Shown here: piece by piece, positions 27,998 to 38,012 of the stretch
Position numbering within the stretch: the first letter of the stretch is position 1
Layout of the letters: every line of letters starts with the position of its first letter
NCBI GenBank assembly: GCA_965200825.1
Contig: OZ241385.1
Span: 2,604,001 to 2,668,000 of the forward strand
DNA from: Bin80 sp026709335
Lineage (GTDB): Bacteria > Bacteroidota > Rhodothermia > Rhodothermales > Bin80
DNA: 64,000 nt
Reading direction: 5' to 3'
Program-made: the position numbers and the translations under genes
Notes under the pieces: model-generated
Seen by the model: the letters and a program-made list of their open reading frames with translations, nothing else
What the model was told of the DNA's origin: nothing
Database searches by the model: none

Positions 27998-30900
27998 ATG
28001 AAACATCATAGACCCCTTCAATGGCTGTCTTCGGTACTGATAGCCGCTACACTCCCCGTTTTCGCTCTGTTTGCGCAGGATGGAGGGCAGATTTCTGGTA
28101 CGGTAGTTGACCAGGATGAAAATCCTCTTCCGGGCGTCAATGTGGTTGTTGAAACGCTTGCCATAGGCTCTGTTACAAATGCAGATGGAGAATATGAAAT
28201 TTCCAATCTTGATCCAGGCACATATACAGTCATTGCCTCCTTTGTAGGTTTTATCAGTCAAGAAATTCCGAATATCGTGGTAACTGCAGGCGAAACCACA
28301 GAGCTGAATATTGTTTTGGTTGAGTCGGCACTCGAACTGGGGAACCTTGTCGTAACCGCCCTCGGGGTTGAACGAGAAGAGCGCTCCCTCAGCTATAGCG
28401 CACAAACGGTCAGTCCAGTTGAAATCGCTCAAGCACGAGAACTTAATGTTGGCTTTTCACTGGCAGGTCGAATCGCTGGTCTTTCCGTCAATCAAGCCGG
28501 TACAGGACTGGGTGGGCAAACTCGGATGATTCTTCGTGGAAACCGCTCAATTAGCGGAAGCAGTCAGCCGTTGTTCGTCATAGATGGAGTCCCTGTTCGA
28601 GGAGATATCAGTAACCTGAATCAAAGTGATATTGCTGATATCTCCGTTCTCAAAGGTGCCAACGCAGCCGCGATTTATGGAAGTGCGGCCCAAAATGGCG
28701 CGGTTCTCATCACGACCAACCGAGGTAGTGCGGGGACTATACGAGCTCGTTTCACACAAAACTATACGGTTCAGCAACCACTCATTCTTACAGAGTTCCA
28801 GAATGAATATGGCCAAGGCAGCGGTGGAGAATACAAAAGAAATTCTGAATTTTCATGGGGGCCGAGAATGACAGGCCAATCAGTTGCTCGTTGGACACCC
28901 AGCACAAGTGAAGCGAATGCAGGAACCTATTCGCTTCAGCCACAACCAGATAATGTTTCTGACGTTTTTCAGAACGGCTATCAGTCATCAACCAATATTT
29001 CATTGAACGTTGGGAATCAACAGGTACAAGGTTATTTCTCGTACTCCTATACCGATGCAAAAGGCATTGTGCCAGGAAATACATTGAACCGTCACAGTAC
29101 GCAAGTTCGGGTTACTGCAAAACCGTCCAGCCGCTTGTCTGTGGACGGGAAGCTGAACTACATCCGAACGAGCCTCGAAAACAGATTGGATACGGGTGAA
29201 AGCTTTACCAACCCGATCCGGCATGCATATCGCTTACCCCGCAATATCAGTACTGCAGACGCATCGGACTTTGAATATTTCACCGAGTCTGGACGGCGCA
29301 GACAGCATTATTGGGTTCCTGGTTCAAATGGTGGGGCGAACCCCTATTGGACGCTGAATCGCAACCTGCGTACGAGTACCGATGATCGAATTATTCTTCT
29401 GAGCTCTGTTTCGTATGAATTCATTGATGGTCTTTCCCTCCAGATTCGCGGATCGTTTGACGGCAATGCGGGCAGTGGCACAAGAACGCTGTATGCCGAC
29501 AGTTACATCGTTGCTCAGGACGGAAGATATTCACTGAGCAAGGGCAATTCACATATATGGAATGGTGACGCACTGCTCACGTATACGAGAGAAATTCCAG
29601 GAGTTGATCTCAACTTTGATATCAGTTTAGGAGGAAATACTCAGAAGAGGCGGAACACTTCATTGTCCGCAAATACAGGAACAGCTCTCACTGTTCCCAA
29701 CTTTTTCACGCTCTCAAATACTCAGAGAATTGAGTCGTCACAGGGAGTCGGGTCACCGGTTGATATCAATTCTGTATACGCATTCGCAAAAATTGGCTGG
29801 AGAGATGCTTTATATTTGGATCTGTCGGGGCGCAATGACTGGAGTTCCACACTCCCGGAAGATAGCTGGTCTTATTTCTACCCTTCGGTAGGACTCTCTG
29901 CCGTTTTGTCCCAACTTCTCCCATTGCCTGAGGCGGTCAGTTTTGGTCGCATCCGCGCCTCGTTTGCTCAGGTAGGCAACAGCACCTCACCATTCCAACT
30001 GCTCCGTACTGCAAGTCTTGCGGGTGGAGGACTTAATGGTTTCCTGTCACTGAGCGGCACGCTTCCCAATGAAGAACTGGTTCCTGAAGAGACCCAATCT
30101 ATTGAGGTAGGCCTTGATATGCGGTTCCTCCAAAGTCGGTTTGGCTTTGATGCAACCTACTACAATACACAAACACAGAACCAACTCTTTACAGTTGCCC
30201 TCCCCATCGGTTCTGGGGCGGCAAACTTGTTTACGAATGGAGGCGATGTACGGAACAAAGGGTTTGAAGTGGTGCTGACTGCCGTTCCGGTTCGTACAGA
30301 CGATTTGAGTGTGAATGTAGATTTGAACTTCTCGGCAAACGAGAACATCGTTGAATCCATTTCCGATGAACGCCCTCGACTCCAAATCGCCAGTGATTTT
30401 CTTCGTGCCTATTTCATTGAGGAAGGTGAAGAATTTGGAAACGTATATTCGCGTGGATTTGAGCGCGATGCGCAAGGTCGAATCATTGTTGGGAGTAATG
30501 GTGTACCCAAAGTTACAGGCGGGCGAGATGTTCAGGTTGCCAATTACAATCCTGATTGGCTGGGAAGTATTGTCTTGACCGCCTCCTATAAAAATTGGGA
30601 CGCCAGTCTTCTGATTGATCACCGTCAGGGCGGAACAATTGCTTCCATCACAAATGCCATCCTCTACGCCGATGGAGTCACCGAAGAAACTCTTCAGGGC
30701 CGCGAAGGGGGCCTCATTTTTGGTCAAAACTTCTGGTCGCATGAAACGGCAGTTACCGAAGATGGCTCGCCGAATAATATTTCGATGGATGCCGAATCCT
30801 TCTGGCGTGCCGTAGGCGGTCGCAACGCTCCCGTAGGGGAAGCGTTCGTCGTGGAGGCAACCAATACTCGCCTGCGCGAATTCACACTGGGCTACACTGT

Positions 30901-31102
30901 CCCTGCTTCGCTTTTCGGCAGCGTGCCGGTTTCCGGGATGAGGATTTCTGTGGTCGGCAGGAATCTCTTCTATTTGCATCGGGCATCCAAAAACATTGAC
31001 CCCGATGTATTGATTGGCACAGGGAAGGCGGCTGAAGGATTTGATTCATTCGCGCCACCCGGCTCTCGTTCTATTGGATTCAACCTATCCATTGATTACT
31101 AG
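27998..31102 (+). CDS. SusC/RagA-type TonB-linked outer-membrane transporter
   Basis: 1034 residues. Signal peptide to about residue 27 (LPVFALFAQ), carboxypeptidase-regulatory-like domain at about 31-110 (ISGTVVDQDENPLPGVNVVVE), then the SusC signature region and plug (VVTALGVEREERSLSYSAQTV; GRIAGLSVNQAG; MILRGNRSISGSSQPLFVIDGVP; ADISVLKGANAAAIYGSAAQNGAVLITT) to about 250, and a large barrel ending SIGFNLSIDY. These proteins import oligosaccharides or peptides with a SusD lid. Here the SusD gene follows 45 bases downstream (from its ATG at 31148). No glycoside hydrolase or regulator is adjacent, so the substrate cannot be told. Confidence 0.95.
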   Translation: MKHHRPLQWLSSVLIAATLPVFALFAQDGGQISGTVVDQDENPLPGVNVVVETLAIGSVTNADGEYEISNLDPGTYTVIASFVGFISQEIPNIVVTAGETTELNIVLVESALELGNLVVTALGVEREERSLSYSAQTVSPVEIAQARELNVGFSLAGRIAGLSVNQAGTGLGGQTRMILRGNRSISGSSQPLFVIDGVPVRGDISNLNQSDIADISVLKGANAAAIYGSAAQNGAVLITTNRGSAGTIRARFTQNYTVQQPLILTEFQNEYGQGSGGEYKRNSEFSWGPRMTGQSVARWTPSTSEANAGTYSLQPQPDNVSDVFQNGYQSSTNISLNVGNQQVQGYFSYSYTDAKGIVPGNTLNRHSTQVRVTAKPSSRLSVDGKLNYIRTSLENRLDTGESFTNPIRHAYRLPRNISTADASDFEYFTESGRRRQHYWVPGSNGGANPYWTLNRNLRTSTDDRIILLSSVSYEFIDGLSLQIRGSFDGNAGSGTRTLYADSYIVAQDGRYSLSKGNSHIWNGDALLTYTREIPGVDLNFDISLGGNTQKRRNTSLSANTGTALTVPNFFTLSNTQRIESSQGVGSPVDINSVYAFAKIGWRDALYLDLSGRNDWSSTLPEDSWSYFYPSVGLSAVLSQLLPLPEAVSFGRIRASFAQVGNSTSPFQLLRTASLAGGGLNGFLSLSGTLPNEELVPEETQSIEVGLDMRFLQSRFGFDATYYNTQTQNQLFTVALPIGSGAANLFTNGGDVRNKGFEVVLTAVPVRTDDLSVNVDLNFSANENIVESISDERPRLQIASDFLRAYFIEEGEEFGNVYSRGFERDAQGRIIVGSNGVPKVTGGRDVQVANYNPDWLGSIVLTASYKNWDASLLIDHRQGGTIASITNAILYADGVTEETLQGREGGLIFGQNFWSHETAVTEDGSPNNISMDAESFWRAVGGRNAPVGEAFVVEATNTRLREFTLGYTVPASLFGSVPVSGMRISVVGRNLFYLHRASKNIDPDVLIGTGKAAEGFDSFAPPGSRSIGFNLSIDY

Positions 31103-31147
31103 GGATCCTATCACCGATCACATACTTCTATTTTGACAGATATAATA

Positions 31148-32737
31148 ATGAAAAACAAACTGCGTCTTACGAAACAATGGGCCGTAATCGCTACAATTAT
31201 GGTAGCATGTACTTTTTCTGTGTCAAGTTGCACGGACGATTTTGTGGATCTCAATACCCCGCCAAATCAGATTTCCGAGGGAAACATTGATGTTGGACTC
31301 TTGGGACAGGCGTTCGCTCGCTCACAGTGGTCCGGTATGTTAGGGCTTCACTGGGTGTTCCAGATCGGAGAAAACCTTTTTGCCGACTTATATGCCCAGT
31401 ATTTCGCCACCACTGCTGAAAACTTTGATTCGGATCAGTATGTGGAAGTTGGGCGGTGGATTGACCTTCTATGGACTCAATTCTACGGGACTGGTGCGCG
31501 GGAATTGTCCTTCATTGAAACCTTCACATCTGAAAATGAAGGGTTGGAATTGCCTAACGCCTTAGCACAGATCTGGAAGGTCCAGCTCTATCATCGAATC
31601 ACGGACTATTGGGGCCCGATTCTTTATTCCCAATACGGGAATGGAGAAACCACTGTTGCTTATGATTCTCAGCAAGACGTTTACATGGATTTTTTCAGTA
31701 CACTGGATGACGCGCTGGCTGTTCTGAATCAGAATCGTGGAGGTGCCGTTTTTGCGGGTCATGATCAGGTGTATAATGGAAATGTGGACAGCTGGATCAC
31801 TTTTGCCAACTCATTGCGTTTACGTTTAGCGATGCGTATACGATATGTGGATCCTGCCAAAGCTCAGGCTGAAGCGGAAAAGGCGATCGCTGCCGGGGTC
31901 ATGACGGATAATTCACACAATGCCATGATGCTTACCGCTGCTGGTTCTGAAAACCCGCATACAACGATCACGAACTGGGGAGAATTTCGTATGAGTTCTG
32001 CCATGGAAAGCCTTCTTGAAGGGTACGATGATCCAAGGATTGGAGTCTATTTCAGCCCGGCCAAGGATGGAGATTCCGATGGAGATGGTAGTCCGTTTGA
32101 AGGAATGAGGAATGGATTACCTCGCATTCAGAAAGGTGCGGTACTGAACCCTCAATTCTCGGATATGGGCCCAATGTGGCTACCACCTCGGAGAGGCGGA
32201 ACAGATATTCGTGTGATGGGTGTCTCAGAGGTGTATTTCCTTCGTGCGGAGGGAGCACTTCAGGGATGGAATATGGGAGGAACCGTTCAGGATCTTTATG
32301 AAGAAGGAATCCGAATGTCTATGACAGAAAGCAGGATTGGCGCCGATATGGCATCAATAGATGCGTATATTGCCAGTACAGATCTTCCTTCTGCTCCCCA
32401 GGATAGCTGGTCTACCCCGCCGTTAAGCGATATTCCAGTGGCGTTTGATTCTGGAGGCTCGGCGGAACGGCAGCTGGAACAGATTATCACCCAGAAGTGG
32501 CTGGCGCTATATCCCGATGGAATGGAAGCTTGGGCCGAATATCGCCGAACGGGATATCCGAAATTGTATCCCATTATTGAGTCTCAAAATCCACGCGTGT
32601 CCGCAAGCGAGGTCATGCGCCGTATGACCTTCGTCAGCAGTGAATATGACAACAATGCGGAAGCAACGCAAGCTGCGATATCTTTGCTGGGGGGACCGGA
32701 TGAGAATGATACCAGACTCTGGTGGGACGCCAAATAA
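31148..32737 (+). CDS. SusD/RagB-family surface lipoprotein
   Basis: 529 residues from ATG 31148; an in-frame TTG at 31133 is less likely. Lipobox SVSSC at about residue 24 indicates lipid anchoring. The SusD-like TPR fold shows in AQIWKVQLYHRITDYWGPILYSQYG (about 138-162), WITFANSLRLRLAMRIRYVDPAKAQAEAEKAI (about 217-248) and the C-terminal IITQKWLALYPDGMEAWAEYRRTGYPKLYP (about 443-472). It forms the ligand-capturing lid on the SusC protein encoded just upstream; the two are one transcript ending at the terminator at 32833. The type is SusD-like_2. Confidence 0.93.
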   Translation: MKNKLRLTKQWAVIATIMVACTFSVSSCTDDFVDLNTPPNQISEGNIDVGLLGQAFARSQWSGMLGLHWVFQIGENLFADLYAQYFATTAENFDSDQYVEVGRWIDLLWTQFYGTGARELSFIETFTSENEGLELPNALAQIWKVQLYHRITDYWGPILYSQYGNGETTVAYDSQQDVYMDFFSTLDDALAVLNQNRGGAVFAGHDQVYNGNVDSWITFANSLRLRLAMRIRYVDPAKAQAEAEKAIAAGVMTDNSHNAMMLTAAGSENPHTTITNWGEFRMSSAMESLLEGYDDPRIGVYFSPAKDGDSDGDGSPFEGMRNGLPRIQKGAVLNPQFSDMGPMWLPPRRGGTDIRVMGVSEVYFLRAEGALQGWNMGGTVQDLYEEGIRMSMTESRIGADMASIDAYIASTDLPSAPQDSWSTPPLSDIPVAFDSGGSAERQLEQIITQKWLALYPDGMEAWAEYRRTGYPKLYPIIESQNPRVSASEVMRRMTFVSSEYDNNAEATQAAISLLGGPDENDTRLWWDAK

Positions 32738-32832
32738 TAACAGATCACGGATTCTGGAAAAACGAACCTTTTGCCGTAACCTATCTGTCTAAACGTTTGT
32801 AGATAGCATCTTGGAAATCGGTTCAAAGTAAG

Positions 32833-32883
32833 ACTTGCCCTCTATCCTGTGGCCATGATGCCGAGGATAGAGGGCAAGTTTTT
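32833..32883 (+). terminator. strong intrinsic terminator after susD
   Basis: ACTTGCCCTCTATCCT at 32833-32848 pairs perfectly (16 bp) with 32864-32879, loop of 15 bases, followed by a run of five T. It closes the susC-susD transcript and separates it from the FG-GAP gene. Confidence 0.9.
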
Positions 32884-32955
32884 GGGTGGTATGGCAGCCA
32901 AGTATTCAATGACGATGAACAGAGAGGCCCACAGCACGAAGCAGCAGATACGGGT

Positions 32956-35900
32956 ATGCGCAGAGTTCCAGTGAAGACAGGAAAAAACAAGTTTTTCTCC
33001 TTCCGGCGGGTTCGTTCCTTAATTATTTTGGCCGGCGTGATTTGGCTTGCAAATCTTTTTGGATGTGGCCCAACCGAATCACCCCTGGTTCTCTTCAATC
33101 AGGTTCCGTCCATCCGCTCGGGGGTTCAGTTTGCAAACAGGGTGACTTCAACCGATTCACTGAACATCTATTCCTATAACAATTTTTATGCAGGAGGAGG
33201 GGTTGCGCTTGCAGATTATAACGGAGACGATCAACTGGACATCTATTTGGTCAGCAATCAGCAAGCCAATCGGCTGTATCTAAATCGGGGTGATTTTGCC
33301 TTTGAAGATGTAACGGAAGCGTCAGGTGTTGCAGGATCTTTTCCTTGGGCAACGGGCGCCAGCGTGGTCGACATCAATGCAGATGGATTGCCAGATCTGT
33401 ATGTCACGAATGCAGGCGCAAGCAAGGCCTCCTCACGCACCAATGAGCTGTTTGTGAACAACGGAGATGGAACCTTCACCGACCGTGCACGTGAATTTGG
33501 GCTTGCCGATGAAGGATATTCCGTCCATGCTACCTTTTTTGATTACGACCGGGATGGGTTGTTGGATGTCTACGTTGTGAATAATTTTCCAGCCAAACCC
33601 ATTTCAGCATACGAGCCAGAATTAATGGATCGGACACGTCCTTATTTCGAAGGCGGAGACCGTCTCTATAGGAACGAAGGAGGGCACTTTGTTGAAGTGA
33701 CTTTGGAAGCTGGGATTTTCAGTTCTGAAGCAGGATTTAGCCTTGGCGCCACCGCGGGGGATCTCAACCGGGATGGTTGTATGGATCTTTATGTGTCCAA
33801 CGATTTCTTTGAGCGGGACTATTTGTATATCAATCAATGTGACGGCACCTTCAAGGAATCACTCGAAAGCCTTCTGCCCAGCATCAGCACCACTTCTATG
33901 AGTGGAGACATTGCCGATCTGAATAATGATGGTACGCCGGAAATCTTCATATCAGATATGCTTCCAGCAACAAAGACACGAATCAAGAGAGTTTCGAATT
34001 TCATTGAGTGGGAAAAGTATCAGGAAGAAATACGTCTTGGATATCATCGAAAATTTCTGCGAAATACGTTGCATTATAACAATGGCGATGGTACATTCAG
34101 TGAAATTGGAAGATATTCTGGAGTGGAAGCTACCGACTGGAGCTGGGGCGGCTTGTTGGCCGATTTCAATCTTGACGGGTTACGTGACATATTTGTACCC
34201 AATGGTTTCTACAAGGACGTTACAGATAAAGACCTCCTCATGGCCTCCAGCCTTATCGCTGCCTCAGGGTTCGGAGGACCAGAGTCGATTCAGCGAATCG
34301 TGAATATGATGCCGAGTGTGCCAGTGCCCAATCATATGTTTGAAAACATTGGGGCATTGCGCTTCGCTGATCGTACCGTGGAGTGGGGGCTTGCCACACC
34401 TGGATTTTCGAGTGGAGCGGCCTATGGCGATCTGGACGGGGATGGAGATCTTGATCTTGTCGTAAACAACGTGAATATGGAAGCCTTTGTCTATCGCAAT
34501 CGAGCTATTGAGTATTATCCGGACCGTAGCTGGATCAGGCTTGAATTGCGCGGTGATGCCCTGAACCCACTGGCAGTAGGGACACAGATAGAGGCTGTCT
34601 ATCAGGGGAAACGCTGGTATATTGAGCAACTGCCTCAGCGGGGATTTCAATCGTCTGTAGATCCAATACTTCATTTAGGGCTCGGTACAGGAGTGTCTAG
34701 ATTGGATTCGATCCTCGTACGCTGGCCAGATGGTCGAATTACCATTGAAGAGGATGTTGAAACCCGCCAGAAGATCACGTTTCGTCAAGATTTCGCAAGT
34801 TCACCTGATTCGGTGAAATCATTCTCGTCTTTTTTCTCGACTCAGATTTCCAAGCGTGCGGGATCAATATGGATTCCCCAAAGCTTAAATGCGAGCCCTT
34901 TATTAGTAGATGTTTCCGCCAAATCAGGGCTGGACTGGAGGCATGTTGAGCTCCCGCATAATGATTTTCAGCATGCGCCTTTGTTGTTTCATATGCGGTC
35001 AACAGAAGGCCCGCCATTATGTAGTGTGGACATCAATGGAGACGGGATGGATGATTTATATGTCGGCGGTGGAAAGGGACAGCCCGGTGCACTGTTCATT
35101 CAAGAGCCCGGTGACCGGTTCACCGACACTTCTCAGCCCGCATTGGATCTGGATCGGGAGGCAGAAGATGTAGATTGTATTTGGGTGGATATCAATGGAG
35201 ATGATCGACCAGAACTGTATGTCGCGAGTGGGAGCAGCGAAGCGCCCTTTGGCCATGCAGATCTTGAAGATCGAATCTATCAGTTGAATGGGGAAGGAGT
35301 TCTCCAGCCTTTTGAATACGAATTGCCCAATGGGATATATCGCTATGGTCCAACTGGGGTCGTACGTTCTGCCGATATGGATGGAGATGGAGATCAGGAT
35401 CTATTTCTTGGGATCCGACAGGGAGCTGTTTATGGAGAGCCGGCCGGCGCACTGCTTCTTAAAAATGATGGGTCGGGGCGATTTTCCGATGCAACGGAGC
35501 ATGTGATTCCTGGGATTCAGGTTTCGGAATTCTTGACAGCCGGCATTACCGATGCTGAGTGGGGAGATTTGGATGGGGATGGGGACTCTGATTTGGTAGT
35601 TGTAGGTGAATGGATGCCACTGACAATCTTTCTCAACCGAGACGGACTCCTGCAGCAGGCTGAAGAAAATAAAACAGGACTTTCAGGCATGTCAGGTTGG
35701 TGGCAGTCGGTTGAGCTTGCCGACCTGGACGGTGATGGAGCCATAGATATTGTAGCGGGAAATCAAGGCATGAACTCCCGTTTCAAGGCAGACAGGGACC
35801 GGCCCCTGGAGATGTGGGTTTATGATTTGAACCAAGATGATCGGCTTGATCAAATCGTTACAGGTTATGACGCTGCCGGAGGACCTTGGTCATTCGCACA

Positions 35901-36492
35901 ACGCGAACAACTTCTCTTGAATTTTGGCCTCGCCCCATTTATCGCACGTAGCCATATGGGCCTGGGCAGTGAAGAACTTGAATGGATTTTTCAACAAATG
36001 CCCCATCTGTCCCCACTTGCGGAATCCTTTGAATTCTATGCGCAAAAGACCGTACATGAACTTTTTGGCGCAGAGTTGAGAAAGGCGACACATTATGTGG
36101 CTCAGCAGATGCAAACCATGATTATATGGAATCGTCAAGATGGCTCCTTTCACGCAGAGCCATTACCATTTCGTGCTCAATGGACTCCTATACATGCCAT
36201 CCTTGCAGAAGATCTCGACGGAGATGGAGCCCCTGAAATCATGATGGGAGGTAATTTGTATGCGGCAACCCCTCAGGCAGGCAGATATGATGCTGGGTAT
36301 GGAGTTGTGTTGCGCAGGGATTCTACCGGGCGATTTGTTGATTTATCTTCGGCTGAAAGTGGCTTTCGAGGAGAGGGAGAAATCCGAGATATTGAGCGAT
36401 TAAGCTCTGGTACAAAAACCTTGATTGCGGTGTCATACAGTGGCAGATCTCTAGATATTTTTCGACCCAGCCATAAGACACAGCGTAAGTAG
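32956..36492 (+). CDS. large FG-GAP/VCBS repeat lipoprotein with ASPIC/UnbV domain
   Basis: 1178 residues. Signal with lipobox (ANLFGC, about residue 37). Many FG-GAP/VCBS calcium-binding blades follow in two arrays, with motifs such as LADYNGDDQLDIYLVSN, VVDINADGLPDLYVTN, AGDLNRDGCMDLYVSN, YGDLDGDGDLDLVVNN (first array) and SVDINGDGMDDLYVGG, SADMDGDGDQDLFLG, WGDLDGDGDSDLVVVG (second array). Between them at about 520-610 is an ASPIC/UnbV domain (RGFQSSVDPILHLGLGTG; IEAVYQGKRWYIEQLPQRG). Two seven-bladed propellers are likely. In this phylum such proteins are often encoded next to SusC/SusD pairs and are presumed surface binding proteins. The preceding terminator makes it a separate transcript. 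Confidence 0.9.
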   Translation: MRRVPVKTGKNKFFSFRRVRSLIILAGVIWLANLFGCGPTESPLVLFNQVPSIRSGVQFANRVTSTDSLNIYSYNNFYAGGGVALADYNGDDQLDIYLVSNQQANRLYLNRGDFAFEDVTEASGVAGSFPWATGASVVDINADGLPDLYVTNAGASKASSRTNELFVNNGDGTFTDRAREFGLADEGYSVHATFFDYDRDGLLDVYVVNNFPAKPISAYEPELMDRTRPYFEGGDRLYRNEGGHFVEVTLEAGIFSSEAGFSLGATAGDLNRDGCMDLYVSNDFFERDYLYINQCDGTFKESLESLLPSISTTSMSGDIADLNNDGTPEIFISDMLPATKTRIKRVSNFIEWEKYQEEIRLGYHRKFLRNTLHYNNGDGTFSEIGRYSGVEATDWSWGGLLADFNLDGLRDIFVPNGFYKDVTDKDLLMASSLIAASGFGGPESIQRIVNMMPSVPVPNHMFENIGALRFADRTVEWGLATPGFSSGAAYGDLDGDGDLDLVVNNVNMEAFVYRNRAIEYYPDRSWIRLELRGDALNPLAVGTQIEAVYQGKRWYIEQLPQRGFQSSVDPILHLGLGTGVSRLDSILVRWPDGRITIEEDVETRQKITFRQDFASSPDSVKSFSSFFSTQISKRAGSIWIPQSLNASPLLVDVSAKSGLDWRHVELPHNDFQHAPLLFHMRSTEGPPLCSVDINGDGMDDLYVGGGKGQPGALFIQEPGDRFTDTSQPALDLDREAEDVDCIWVDINGDDRPELYVASGSSEAPFGHADLEDRIYQLNGEGVLQPFEYELPNGIYRYGPTGVVRSADMDGDGDQDLFLGIRQGAVYGEPAGALLLKNDGSGRFSDATEHVIPGIQVSEFLTAGITDAEWGDLDGDGDSDLVVVGEWMPLTIFLNRDGLLQQAEENKTGLSGMSGWWQSVELADLDGDGAIDIVAGNQGMNSRFKADRDRPLEMWVYDLNQDDRLDQIVTGYDAAGGPWSFAQREQLLLNFGLAPFIARSHMGLGSEELEWIFQQMPHLSPLAESFEFYAQKTVHELFGAELRKATHYVAQQMQTMIIWNRQDGSFHAEPLPFRAQWTPIHAILAEDLDGDGAPEIMMGGNLYAATPQAGRYDAGYGVVLRRDSTGRFVDLSSAESGFRGEGEIRDIERLSSGTKTLIAVSYSGRSLDIFRPSHKTQRK

Positions 36493-36701
36493 TTCACCGT
36501 TTGAATCTGATCAGTCGGCCATGAATTTACGGGGAGTGAATCACTTGTTCGGGAATCGGGGATTGATCAAGAGAACTCTCTTCAATATAGGGCGCGAGAT
36601 TTCGCCTAAATCCTGCCTGATCGTATCCTAGTCCGATCTATCCCGCGACATTTGACCCGGAAATACGAAAACCAGGGCTTCTTAGCGCCCCAAGCCACCT
36701 C

Positions 36702-38012
36702 CTACCGTTCCATGTCAAATTTTGAACCCCGATCCTTTGGTGGGATATCACTCTCTTTGGATTGTGTAGGCTGTTTCAGGGTGTTACGATCCTCCGGATC
36801 GGGGTCGATAGATTTACAATGAGCGTCTGCATTTTGTACTACTTTTGCTTGGCGAAGTCTTTCATGTGTTCGTTTAAGTTCCGACTTCATCCAATCGTGC
36901 ATAGATGGAATCGGAACAGAGTATAAGGTGTCGACGGGCGAGAGGAGCCCTTTCCCTATAAATTTTTTGAAGATTTCTTCTGCTCTCTCATATCCATATT
37001 TCTTATCAAGGGGAGCTAATATCAGATCTTGTCCAAATGGTGTTCCCGGCTCAATCCCCGCAATCGCTTCATATAAACAGATGAGCTCATTTCCCTCGAT
37101 ACCAACTACGCGCTGTTTGTAATATGCCTTGCGTCTCTCCCTCCCCGTTTGATACACGATTTCCAGTCCCTCGGGGGTCATGACTCCTTGATCCTTCTGG
37201 ATTTGTTTAGCCGCGGCATCTCCGTAGACCGTAATATGCTGAGGCCAGCCGTGCGTTTTCTGCACAATCGCATCAATCCATTCAATTGGATCTCCTTTAG
37301 CACATCCTTTCTTCATAAGCCAATCATGGATCACTGCGCGTTCAGCTTTTTTCCCCAGCGCTCCCAGTTCTACGAAACAACCTGCCCTGAATCTTGATAT
37401 CCCTAAGTCATCGAATGCGGACTTTGATGGCTCCAGCCCCGCGGCCAGAAGGATAACTGATCTTCTCAACCTACCATTATGGATATTGTTGAGAACGCTA
37501 TTTATAATTCTCTTTTGATCAGAGGGGACAATATCTTTTATACCTAGCGATTGCGCTTCATCCAGAATGAGGAGTAAGGGCTTTTTGCCATCTTGGAGTG
37601 TTTTCAGTATTGTGGGACGGGTTTGATTGGTTTCAACATTAAGTTTGACGCCAGCTTTAACACCAGCATTGATGCCAATCTCTCCGGATCCACCTGTAAA
37701 TTGTACTTTGTCCTCTTTTCCGAGATAGTAGAGTAATTCATCAAGGTTCCAAAGAGCAGGCGGATCAATTTCCGCAATTTCCCATTCACGTTTTTCCGCA
37801 AATTTCTTGCATTCATAAAGTAGAGCTGTTTTTCCCGCACCAGGTGCACCCTGAATCAGGAAAATCGTTCCGGTCTTTTCCTCCATTGCAAGTCTCAAAA
37901 AATCATTAAAATCACGCAGGATCTGCGTTCGTCCATGAAAATACTTGCTTGGTCCACGATCAGGGGCAATATTTGATATGTGGGAGGTGTCCAGATATGG
38001 ATGTTCAGTCAT
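36702..38012 (-). CDS. orphan AAA-type ATPase (ATP-binding protein)
   Basis: 436 residues. N-terminal segment DRGPSKYFHGRTQILRDF, then Walker A GAPGAGKT (55-62), Walker B LLLILDEAQ (about 146-154) and sensor-like SVILLAAGLEPSK. The sequence fits the AAA_16/AAA_22 group of STAND-like ATPases. A basic, polar C-terminal tail (about 390-436) follows with charged residues and Pro. No partner gene is adjacent: it is convergent with the FG-GAP gene and followed on the other side by an unassigned 670-base region. Similar isolated ATPases occur in defence and mobile loci, but nothing here proves that role. Confidence 0.75.
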   Translation of the reverse strand: MTEHPYLDTSHISNIAPDRGPSKYFHGRTQILRDFNDFLRLAMEEKTGTIFLIQGAPGAGKTALLYECKKFAEKREWEIAEIDPPALWNLDELLYYLGKEDKVQFTGGSGEIGINAGVKAGVKLNVETNQTRPTILKTLQDGKKPLLLILDEAQSLGIKDIVPSDQKRIINSVLNNIHNGRLRRSVILLAAGLEPSKSAFDDLGISRFRAGCFVELGALGKKAERAVIHDWLMKKGCAKGDPIEWIDAIVQKTHGWPQHITVYGDAAAKQIQKDQGVMTPEGLEIVYQTGRERRKAYYKQRVVGIEGNELICLYEAIAGIEPGTPFGQDLILAPLDKKYGYERAEEIFKKFIGKGLLSPVDTLYSVPIPSMHDWMKSELKRTHERLRQAKVVQNADAHCKSIDPDPEDRNTLKQPTQSKESDIPPKDRGSKFDMER

